A DNA stretch of 15,563 nucleotides from Paracoccaceae bacterium (GTDB lineage: Bacteria; Pseudomonadota; Alphaproteobacteria; Rhodobacterales; Rhodobacteraceae): positions 1 to 15,563 of the forward strand of contig PXES01000285.1 of NCBI GenBank assembly GCA_003564655.1, in the 5' to 3' direction. Each line of letters begins with the position of its first letter. The first letter of the stretch is position 1. A program made the position numbers and the translations under genes. Below, one piece after another: positions 1 to 6,540 of this stretch. The notes under the pieces are model-generated. The model saw only the letters and a program-made list of their open reading frames with translations, did no database searches and was not told where the DNA came from.

Positions 1-456
1 AGGCTGCATGACTGCGATATCCGGATCACGTCGCCCGCATGCAGGGCCCGGGCGCGCTGCTATCGTCTTGATGGCAACAGATTGGACAATAATGGAGAAA
101 TCTCCATTTGACGCGATGCAACGGGGCCAGACACGCGGGGCCCGGGGGATGGCGCGCGCCTTGTGCGGTATCCGAACCGGCCGGATGGGCGCAAGCCATG
201 ATACCAGATGCAAGCCACGGTCCCCTGGCCCAAGGCAGTCTCGACTAACTCCTTTGCACTCCACAAGGCGCTGCACGACGAGCTGAATCGCGATCGAATG
301 GGTCAGTCCGTGATGCCAGTCTGACCTGACCAATCGTGCGGGACCACCAGACGCCACGCCCGCAGGCACGGGCAAGCGGTTGCCGGATCCCGGGTCGGCG
401 CGATTCTGGAAGGGACGGTGACGCGCCTGCGCGAGGACGCACCCGCTGCCGCCGCG
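1..456. other. Left-edge region without a convincing gene
   Basis: Nothing here supports a real gene. The short open frames on either strand have low-complexity, arginine/proline-rich translations typical of GC-rich noise, and none has a good ribosome binding site or a recognisable domain. There is no tRNA-like T-loop and no repeat array. The stretch lies downstream of the minus-strand glycosyltransferase gene, yet I see no strong GC hairpin followed by a T-run that would terminate that operon. The only structured element is the dyad at 91-108. The 9-bp string GGGCCCGGG occurs at 44-52 and 138-146, on either side of the dyad, but it is too simple to interpret. Confidence 0.6.
91..108. promoter_or_regulatory. 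18-bp dyad, operator-like
   Basis: Perfect inverted repeat with 8-bp arms, AATGGAGA and TCTCCATT, around an AA centre. It is AT-richer than its surroundings and sits in gene-free DNA. No T-run follows on either strand, so it looks more like a binding site for a dimeric regulator than an intrinsic terminator. Which gene it would serve is unclear; a leftward gene beyond the window edge is possible. I recognise no known regulator consensus. Confidence 0.35.
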
Positions 457-1515
457 CTATCCTGCTGTTGACCGGCTTACCTGCGCCAGTACGGTTCCCA
501 TTGTCGCTGCGGTATCTCGCCAGTGGGGCAGCGCCGCGCCCCGCCGGATGCTTTCGGTTGCCAGCCGTGTGCGTTCGGCCTCGTCGCGCAGCAACCGCTC
601 GAGCCCGGCGGCAAACGCTTCCGGGTCATCGGGCGGGGTCAGGATCGCGCTGCCATGGGGCAGGGTCTGCGGCACGGCCCCCACGGCGCAGGACAGGATC
701 GGCAACCCGTAGAGCTGCGCCTCTGACAGCACCAGCCCGTAGCCCTCATAGCGCGTCGCCAGTGCGAACAGCGTCGCCTGTCGGTAGAGCGTGTCGAGTT
801 CCGCCTCGGAAATCACCCCGGCGAAGCGCACGCGCCCCTCCAGCCCCAGCGCCGCGCGTTGTTCAAGCAGGGCCTGGCGCACCGCCTCGTCATGGGTCAG
901 CCCGACAATCACGCAGTGCCAATCGAGCCCCGCAAGCCGCCCCAGCGCGTCAAGCAGGATGTCATGCCCCTTGCGCGCGCAGATGATCCCCACGGACAGG
1001 ATCAGCGGCGGGGCGGTGCGGGGCACAGGTGGCCGCGCGGGCGGGCGGTCGAAGCCGGGCGCGGCAATGGTGATCCGCTCGGGCGCAACGCCGAACTGGG
1101 CCGTCAGAATGTCGCTGGTATGCGGCGACGGCACGACGACATGCGCGGCATGGCGCAGATTCGCGGTCTCGCGGTCGATCAGTGTTGCCGCGCGTGCGGG
1201 CGGCAGACCGGCTTCGAGCCCCAGCGGATGGTGCAGCATCGCCACCACGGGGCGCGTCTGGCGGGCGAGGGTTTCCGTGTCCATCGACCCGAAGACCAGC
1301 CCGTCGAGGATGAGCGGCTTGCCCGCGGGCAGCGCGTCCAGCGCGCGGGAAAGCTCGGCCTCGGCCTCTGGCGTCGGGTGGGGCCACGAGGTCATCAGCC
1401 CCACATGCCGCGTCGGCTGGCCGATCTCGTTCAGGCTTTCGAGCAGGCGGCGCTCGTAAATATAGCCGCCAGTGCGGGTGTGCAGATCGCCGGGGATGGC
1501 AAAGGCTGCTTCCAT
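457..1515 (-). CDS. Glycosyltransferase family 4 (GT-B fold)
   Basis: A 352-residue cytosolic glycosyltransferase with no signal peptide or membrane segment. The N-terminal half (about 1-165) is the acceptor-binding Rossmann domain. The C-terminal half is a typical Glycos_transf_1 domain, with the donor-phosphate contact motif ARKGHD at 180-185 (R181, K182) and the EX7E signature E257-E265 in EGYGLVLSEA. Members are retaining enzymes that move a sugar from an NDP-sugar to a sugar, lipid or small-molecule acceptor; the acceptor cannot be told from sequence. The start lies 4 bp after the permease stop, so the gene is the last member of the ABC transporter operon. GGTGAG just upstream of the ATG is a usable ribosome site. 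A sugar-transfer enzyme attached to an uptake system is unusual. It could modify the imported compound, or be an unrelated passenger. Confidence 0.88.
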   Translation of the reverse strand: MEAAFAIPGDLHTRTGGYIYERRLLESLNEIGQPTRHVGLMTSWPHPTPEAEAELSRALDALPAGKPLILDGLVFGSMDTETLARQTRPVVAMLHHPLGLEAGLPPARAATLIDRETANLRHAAHVVVPSPHTSDILTAQFGVAPERITIAAPGFDRPPARPPVPRTAPPLILSVGIICARKGHDILLDALGRLAGLDWHCVIVGLTHDEAVRQALLEQRAALGLEGRVRFAGVISEAELDTLYRQATLFALATRYEGYGLVLSEAQLYGLPILSCAVGAVPQTLPHGSAILTPPDDPEAFAAGLERLLRDEAERTRLATESIRRGAALPHWRDTAATMGTVLAQVSRSTAG

Positions 1516-1519
1516 TCAC

Positions 1520-3082
1520 TCACCCCCGCAACTGTTCCGGCGCGACCCGCGCCATAACCGCTCGTTCCAGCCACGCCACCAGCGCGTAGCCAAGCGCCGA
1601 GCCCACGGCCACAACGACAATCGCCGACCACAGCATGTTGTAGTTCGAGGTCGAGGCCGTCATCGCCATCAGTGCGCCCAGGCCCCGCCCGGTCGCCAGC
1701 CACTCGGCCACGGTCACGGCAAGAATCGCGGCGGGCACTGACAGGCGCGCGGCCGCGAAAAAGGCAGGGAGCATGGCGGGGATCTGCGCGTGCCACAGCT
1801 GTGTGAGCCGCCCGGTCGCATAGATCCGCATCACGTCGAGGGCCTGGCCCGGTGCCTGCCGCAGCCCCTGGATACAGGCCACCAGCGCCGGGAAGAAGGT
1901 CATCACCGCGACGATGGTGATCGTGCCCAGCGTGTCGCGCCCCAGCGCCAGCACGATCAGCGGCGCGGTGGTCACGATCGGCACCGAACGCAGCGCGACG
2001 GCCAGCGGCAGGACCGCGCCGGCGATCCATGGCACCAGCACCAGCGCCATGGCGAGGCCCGCCCCCGCGCCCAAGCCTGCCAGATAGCCCGGCACGACCA
2101 GCCGCAGCGTCTCGACCGAGGCCGCCCAAAGTGTCGCGCGATTGGCCGCTGCGGTGGGCGCGGAGATCAGGTAGCGCCAGATGTCATCGGGCCGCTTGGC
2201 GAAGAAGCGGCTCAGGGCAAAGGCTTCCATAAGCGCCCACCACAGCGCCAGAACCACCAGCGCTGTCAGCATTGCCAGCCCCAGCCCGCGCAGCATCGGG
2301 TTGCCCTTTGCAGGGGCCGGGGCAGTCGCTAGCAGGATATCAGGGCGCGCCGGGCTCAGCCGCGCGGCCAGCGCGCCGATCGCGCCATAAGCCAGCATCG
2401 CGACTGTCGCGGCGACCAGCGCGATCGTCCAGGTTGCCTCGACATCCAGCCCGCGCATCGCACGGATGCTCAGCACCCCCATGCCGCGATCCGCGCCGGT
2501 GAACTCGCCCACCATGGCGCCCAGAAACGCCGCCGGGGCGGCGATCTGCAGCCCCGCCATCAGATAGGGCAGCGCCGCCATCACCCGGATCTGGACAAAG
2601 GCCGTCCACGCCCCGCGCCCATAAAGGCGGATCAGGTCGAACCAGCTTGCTGGCGCGGCGCGCAACCCCACCAGCAGCGGGATGAAGCTGGTGTAATAGA
2701 CCGCGAGCGCGGCCAGCGTGATCTGTGGCCCAGGCCCGGGACCATAGAGCACCCGCAGCACCGGCCCCGTGGCAACCAGCGGCAGGCAAAACACCACGAG
2801 CGCGACCGCCGCGACCACCACCCGCGTGCGCGGCATCAGCGCCACGATAAGCGCCAGCCCCACGGCGGCAAGGTTGCCTGCCAGAAACCCCCAGGCGGCA
2901 TTTTCCAGCGTCACGATCAGCGCCCGACCCATCAGCGCATGATGCGTGGCCAGATACACGGCCACATCCAGCGGCCCGGCCAGCATGTGGCTGCCTGCCA
3001 GCGCCTGCGCGGCCAGATGCCAGGCCAACAGCAGGCCCAGTGCTGCCGCGCCATGGCGCGCGAAGGCGGCCGGCGCGGTCAT
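1520..3082 (-). CDS. ABC transporter permease, two permease domains fused in one chain
   Basis: A 520-residue inner-membrane protein made of two tandem BPD_transp_1 (SsuC/TauC/ThiX-type) units; family members usually have one unit of about 250 residues. The first covers about 1-245, with its EAA-type cytoplasmic loop around 148-195 (LYGRGAW, then ALPYLMAGLQIAAP). The second covers about 262-515, with its loop around 414-469 (IYATGRL, then PAMLPAFFAAARL). A short linker containing ATAPAPAKG joins them. A single polypeptide would therefore supply both halves of the membrane channel, and the two halves can differ in sequence. ATG start; the ATGA overlap with the ATPase gene upstream implies translational coupling. 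It should work with the binding protein and ATPase encoded before it. Substrate unknown: nitrate, sulfonate, taurine and pyrimidine/riboflavin-type ligands are all known for this clan. Confidence 0.9.
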   Translation of the reverse strand: MTAPAAFARHGAAALGLLLAWHLAAQALAGSHMLAGPLDVAVYLATHHALMGRALIVTLENAAWGFLAGNLAAVGLALIVALMPRTRVVVAAVALVVFCLPLVATGPVLRVLYGPGPGPQITLAALAVYYTSFIPLLVGLRAAPASWFDLIRLYGRGAWTAFVQIRVMAALPYLMAGLQIAAPAAFLGAMVGEFTGADRGMGVLSIRAMRGLDVEATWTIALVAATVAMLAYGAIGALAARLSPARPDILLATAPAPAKGNPMLRGLGLAMLTALVVLALWWALMEAFALSRFFAKRPDDIWRYLISAPTAAANRATLWAASVETLRLVVPGYLAGLGAGAGLAMALVLVPWIAGAVLPLAVALRSVPIVTTAPLIVLALGRDTLGTITIVAVMTFFPALVACIQGLRQAPGQALDVMRIYATGRLTQLWHAQIPAMLPAFFAAARLSVPAAILAVTVAEWLATGRGLGALMAMTASTSNYNMLWSAIVVVAVGSALGYALVAWLERAVMARVAPEQLRG

Positions 3083-3882
3083 TGCGCGGCCAGCCGCGTG
3101 TCGGCCCCGCTCTCATCCCAGCCCTGCGACAACGCCGCCGAGACCTTGTCCATCAGGGCAAGGCGCTGGGCGCTGTCGGTGCGCGCTGCCTCGGGGATGG
3201 CGATGTCGCCCACAACCCGCGCCGGGCGGCTGGAAAACACGACCACCCGGTCGGCCAGCGCCACGGCCTCGCGCACCGAATGGGTGACCAGCAGGCAGGT
3301 CGTCGCCCGTGCCCGCCACAGCGGCGGCAACTCAGCGTTCAGCCGTGCGCGGGTCAGTTCGTCCACCGCGCCAAAGGGCTCGTCCAGCAGCAGCACGCGC
3401 GGCGCGGTGACAAGGCAGCGGGCGATCGCGACGCGCTGGCGCATGCCCCCCGACAATTCCGCGGGGCGCGCCCGCTCGAACCCCGCAAGGCCGACGCGGG
3501 CGATCATCTCGGCCACGCCCTCGGGGTCGGCGGGCAGCCGGGCGAGCTTGCGCGCCAGCGCCACATTGCCGGTGACCGACCGCCAGGGCAGCAGCGAGGC
3601 GTCCTGAAACGCCATTGCCAGCGCGCCCTTGCGCTGCATCTCTTCCGGGCGCTCCTCGCCTAGCAGGATAAGCCCGGCGCTGGGTGCCTCCAGCCCCGCC
3701 ACCATGCGCAGGACCGTCGACTTGCCACAACCCGACGGCCCCACAAGCGCCGTCATCCGCCCCGCCGCGAAACGGAGCGAAAGCGGTGATACGGCCTCGA
3801 CCCGGGCGGGGCCGTGGCCGAATTCCTTGGCGACCGCGTCGCAGAGGATTTCCGGCCCGGGCTGCGCCATCGGCTCAGCCAT
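3079..3882 (-). CDS. ABC transporter ATP-binding protein (SsuB/TauB/ThiZ type)
   Basis: A 267-residue nucleotide-binding subunit with all hallmarks: Walker A GPSGCGKST at 48-56, Q-loop Q93 in AFQDASLLPW, signature LSGGMRQR at 143-150, Walker B VLLLDEP at 163-169 and H-loop H201. The Q-loop context and the sequence after Walker B (FGAVDELTR) are typical of the nitrate/sulfonate/taurine importer group. I chose the ATG at 3882 because GGAAGAGG lies just before it and it gives an 8-bp overlap with the binding-protein gene. Open frame continues upstream to 4002, but those 40 residues fall inside the binding-protein gene and are not family-like. A second ATG at 3870 is possible. The stop overlaps the permease start as ATGA. 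Confidence 0.92.
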   Translation of the reverse strand: MAEPMAQPGPEILCDAVAKEFGHGPARVEAVSPLSLRFAAGRMTALVGPSGCGKSTVLRMVAGLEAPSAGLILLGEERPEEMQRKGALAMAFQDASLLPWRSVTGNVALARKLARLPADPEGVAEMIARVGLAGFERARPAELSGGMRQRVAIARCLVTAPRVLLLDEPFGAVDELTRARLNAELPPLWRARATTCLLVTHSVREAVALADRVVVFSSRPARVVGDIAIPEAARTDSAQRLALMDKVSAALSQGWDESGADTRLAAQ

Positions 3883-4867
3883 GCACCTCTTCCAGGATCG
3901 AGCGATCCCAAAGCGACGCCTCGACCGGCATCCCGAGCAGGGCAAGCGTCTCGATATTCTGGGCCACGGTCTCGTCGGTCCACCAGCCGAAGCCGTTGGC
4001 ATCGGTCAGGTCCGAGAACATCAGCGGCACCTGCCGCCGCGCCTGTTCGATCTGGGTGGGCCGGTCGAGCCCGGCATCGGGAAAGCGCGCCAGCGTCAGA
4101 TCGGTCGCGGCGTCCAGATCGGCGCGATAGGCCTCCCATCCCTGCACCTCGCCGGCCATCAGCGCGACAAGATCGGCGCGGCGGTTGGCGAGGCTGTCCT
4201 CGGTGGCGATGTAGGTCTGCGAATGCAGCGTATAGCCGAAATCGGCCATCAGCATCGTCACCGACGCGATGCCGCGGACATACATTGCCACGGGCAGATC
4301 GGTCGACCAGCACAGCAGGCAATCGACCTCACCCGCGACCAGCGGGGCCGGGTCATATTGGGTCGGGATGACCTCGATCTGGTCGATATCGACGTCATTG
4401 AGTGTGCACAGCGTCTCGAGCACCGGCATGTTGGCCAGCGGCATTCCGATGCGCTTGCCCTCCATGTCCTTGGGCTCGTTCACCGGGTTGTCGGGCAGCG
4501 AAGCGATGGCGAAGGGGTTGTTCTGCATCGCCACCCCGATAATGCGGAAGGGCGCGCCCTCTTGCACGGCGGCGGCGGTGTAGTCGGCAGCCGAAACTCC
4601 GACCAGAGCGGTGCCGGTGACGACCGGCGGTTCGACCGGCGCGTTCGGGCCCCCGGCATCGAGGCGCACCGAAAGGCCACGTTCGGCCCAGAAGCCGCGT
4701 TCGTCGGCGATATAGCTGCCCGCGAACTGCACCGAATGCAGCCACGAGAGTTGCAGCGCAACCGAGGTGTCCTGCGCCCGCAGGCCGCGCGTACCCAGCG
4801 CCAGTGCGCCGCCGCTGCCCAGACCCATCTGCATCAGATGCCGCCGAGAGATATCGAAACGTGTCAT
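3875..4867 (-). CDS. ABC transporter substrate-binding protein, NMT1/THI5-like, Tat-exported
   Basis: A 330-residue periplasmic binding protein. The N-terminus carries a twin-arginine motif (SRRHLMQMG, R8-R9), a short glycine/leucine-rich hydrophobic stretch and a likely cleavage after LRA (residue 31). Export in folded form by Tat is therefore likely. The mature part opens with the classic NMT1 pattern LSWLHSVQFAGSYIADERG (40-58) and EPPVVTGTALVGVSAADYT (79-97). Relatives bind nitrate, alkanesulfonates, hydroxymethylpyrimidine precursors or riboflavin. The Cys cluster of true THI5 synthases is absent, which supports transport rather than catalysis. Start at 4867 is chosen because AAAGGA lies 8-9 nt upstream and the Tat motif follows at once; a TTG further out at 4936 is rejected. 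It heads the importer operon, and no TPP-riboswitch motif was found upstream, so thiamine control is not supported. Confidence 0.88.
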   Translation of the reverse strand: MTRFDISRRHLMQMGLGSGGALALGTRGLRAQDTSVALQLSWLHSVQFAGSYIADERGFWAERGLSVRLDAGGPNAPVEPPVVTGTALVGVSAADYTAAAVQEGAPFRIIGVAMQNNPFAIASLPDNPVNEPKDMEGKRIGMPLANMPVLETLCTLNDVDIDQIEVIPTQYDPAPLVAGEVDCLLCWSTDLPVAMYVRGIASVTMLMADFGYTLHSQTYIATEDSLANRRADLVALMAGEVQGWEAYRADLDAATDLTLARFPDAGLDRPTQIEQARRQVPLMFSDLTDANGFGWWTDETVAQNIETLALLGMPVEASLWDRSILEEVHG

Positions 4868-4889
4868 GTTTTCTGTCCTTTCCCTGTCA

Positions 4890-4930
4890 GACCGAATTAA
4901 CGCATGAAGCCTTGAGCGAATTACCCCATG
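4890..4930. repeat. Tandem 17-bp direct repeat upstream of the ABC importer
   Basis: Two imperfect copies, 4890-4906 and 4914-4930, match at 14 of 17 positions and share the core CGAATTA and a terminal CATG, with a 24-bp period. A separate inverted pair, CTTGAG (4911-4916) and CTCAAG (4932-4937), brackets the second copy. They lie 23-63 bp upstream of the binding-protein start on the minus strand, where a promoter would be expected. A regulator binding two sites about two helical turns apart is the natural interpretation; the protein is unknown. Confidence 0.4.
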
Positions 4931-4947
4931 CCTCAAGCGGCGGGGCG

Positions 4948-4968
4948 AAAAACCTGTCGTGGTGCGAC
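4948..4968 (-). terminator. Weak possible terminator after opgG
   Basis: On the minus strand, just past the opgG stop, a small hairpin (GTCG/CGAC, plus-strand positions 4956-4968) is followed after three bases by five T residues (4948-4952). The 4-bp stem is too short to be convincing, and read-through from the OPG operon into the importer operon is possible. No better intrinsic terminator is visible in the 143-bp gap. Confidence 0.2.
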
Positions 4969-5010
4969 CGAATGCTGCACCTGGTGACCGGGCTTGCCCA
5001 TCCCACGGGC

Positions 5011-6540
5011 CTAGACCCCGCCATCCGCGCGCCGGGTCCAGCGGTGCAGCCAGACCGGCGCCATGACCCCGCCCGACGCATCACGCAGCCGTAGCCGCAG
5101 CTCCGCCACATCGACCCCGTCCTCGGGAGTCATGATGAAACTCATCCGCAGGCGGTCGGACTGATCGCGCAGCTGGTAGATCGTCTCCCCTGCAACCTCG
5201 ACCCCTTCGGACGCGTCGAGGTCGATCTGCGGCAGCGCCTCGGGCAAAGGGCCTTCGCGCGTGGCGAAGTCCAGCACAAACAGCCGCCCGCGCCGGTGGT
5301 TGGGCTCAACCCCTGCGCCCGCGCGCACTGGCACCAGCAGGGGCGCCGCGCCGGGCAGCGCACCCGGCCCCGGCGCGCGCCATTCCAGCCGGTAGTCGAA
5401 GCGGTGCGCGCCGGGGGCAAGGGGGGCCTCGGGCCGCCAGAATGCCACGATGTTGTCGGCGAATTCGTCACGCGTGGGGATTTCCAGCAGCATCACCGCG
5501 CCGGACCCCCAATCGCCCTTCGGCGTCACCCAGCCGGTCGGGCGCCGGTGATAGGCGGCCTCTGCATCCTCGAAATCGGCAAAAGCGGTGGGGGATTGCA
5601 GCAGGCCGAACCCGCGCGTTCCCGTGTCGACAAACCCCGACATCTGCAGGGTTGCCGGGTTGGCCAGCGGTCGCCACAGCCGCTCGCCCGTGCCATTGTC
5701 GATCACCAGCACGTCGCTGTCATGCACGGCCGGGCGGAAATCGTCGATGCGCGCAGGCCCCATCGCGTTATGCTGGAACATCGAGGTCAGGGGCGCGATG
5801 CCCGCATCCGCCAACTCCTCGCGCGCGAACAGGTGCAACGCGCAGTCCATCGCCGTCACTTCGCCCGGCGTCAGCGTGACAATCAGCGCGGCGCTGGCGC
5901 GGGGGCTGTCGATCAGGCAGCCGAAGGTGAGCGTCTCGCCCCCGTCGAACACCCGGATTGCGCGGCGGTGCGGAAATTCCTCGGGCGCGGGGCCACCTGT
6001 TCCCAACGCGAGCGCCCGCGCCGAAAGCCCGTAGACGGTGCCAGCGGCCAGCGCGCGGAAATAGCTCGCCCCTTGCAGCACCAGCACCTCGTCCCAGCGG
6101 TCGGGCGCATTCAGGGGCGTGCGCAGGCGCAGCCCGGAAAACCCCATCTCGCCGGGCTCTGCCCCCGGTTCGGGCGGGGTCACAAGCGCCGGGTCATAAT
6201 CGAACAGATACGGGGAAAAGCGCGTGTCGTGGCCGGGCAGGGTAATCGCGACGGGTTCCGAGAACAGCCAACCGGGCGGCAGCAGATCCGCGCGGAAACG
6301 CGACCCCAGCGGCAGGTCTGCCGCAGCGCCGGGGCGCGGGCGAACCCCGCGATAGCCATCGTAATCGAGCGCGTCAAAGGGCGGGAGAAGGGCGCGGGGC
6401 GGCGGGTCATAGGGTGCGTCGGCCAAGGCGCGAGCCGCGGCGATCATGCCCGCGGGCGTGTCTTTTTCGGCCCAGCCGATGCGCGGCCACGGCGCCGCCA
6501 GCGCCAGCGCACCCGCAAGCGTGGCGCGGCGCGTGATCAT
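5011..6540 (-). CDS. opgG: Periplasmic glucan biosynthesis protein OpgG/OpgD (MdoG family)
   Basis: A 509-residue protein, the normal family length. The N-terminus (MITRRATLAGALALAAPWP) looks like a short Tat or Sec signal, with cleavage likely after GWA (24). Family landmarks are GASYFRAL (157-164), YGLSARALALGTG (170-182), GDWGSG (342-347) and the EIPT-to-DNIVAFW block (353-368). OpgG-type proteins are periplasmic and are needed to make and branch or trim the beta-1,2-linked glucose backbone exported by OpgH; members have been placed in a glycoside hydrolase family (GH186) with beta-1,2-glucanase activity. The ATG overlaps the stop of the opgH-methyltransferase gene as ATGA, so the two are made together. 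Gene order here is H then G, opposite to the enterobacterial opgGH order. Whether this copy is closer to OpgG or OpgD needs a tree. Confidence 0.93.
   Translation of the reverse strand: MITRRATLAGALALAAPWPRIGWAEKDTPAGMIAAARALADAPYDPPPRALLPPFDALDYDGYRGVRPRPGAAADLPLGSRFRADLLPPGWLFSEPVAITLPGHDTRFSPYLFDYDPALVTPPEPGAEPGEMGFSGLRLRTPLNAPDRWDEVLVLQGASYFRALAAGTVYGLSARALALGTGGPAPEEFPHRRAIRVFDGGETLTFGCLIDSPRASAALIVTLTPGEVTAMDCALHLFAREELADAGIAPLTSMFQHNAMGPARIDDFRPAVHDSDVLVIDNGTGERLWRPLANPATLQMSGFVDTGTRGFGLLQSPTAFADFEDAEAAYHRRPTGWVTPKGDWGSGAVMLLEIPTRDEFADNIVAFWRPEAPLAPGAHRFDYRLEWRAPGPGALPGAAPLLVPVRAGAGVEPNHRRGRLFVLDFATREGPLPEALPQIDLDASEGVEVAGETIYQLRDQSDRLRMSFIMTPEDGVDVAELRLRLRDASGGVMAPVWLHRWTRRADGGV

Noticed and set aside
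1..456. Possible small genes or a tRNA in the left-edge region
   Set aside because: No frame has both a ribosome site and plausible protein composition, and no tRNA T-loop or acceptor pairing could be found.
3883..4002. Upstream extension of the ATPase gene to 4002
   Set aside because: These 40 codons fall inside the binding-protein gene, are not ABC-ATPase-like, and the ATG at 3882 has its own GGAAGAGG site.
3629..4900. Plus-strand open frame of 423 codons opposite the ATPase and binding protein
   Set aside because: Spans two well-supported minus-strand genes and reads as low-complexity His/Gln/Arg-rich sequence.
4868..4936. TTG start of the binding protein at 4936
   Set aside because: The ATG at 4867 has a good AAAGGA site and places the Tat motif at residues 8-9; the extension has no signal-peptide character and covers the direct repeats.
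4868..5010. TPP riboswitch upstream of the NMT1-type importer
   Set aside because: No CTGAGA or GATCTGG-type conserved blocks occur on the minus strand of this gap.
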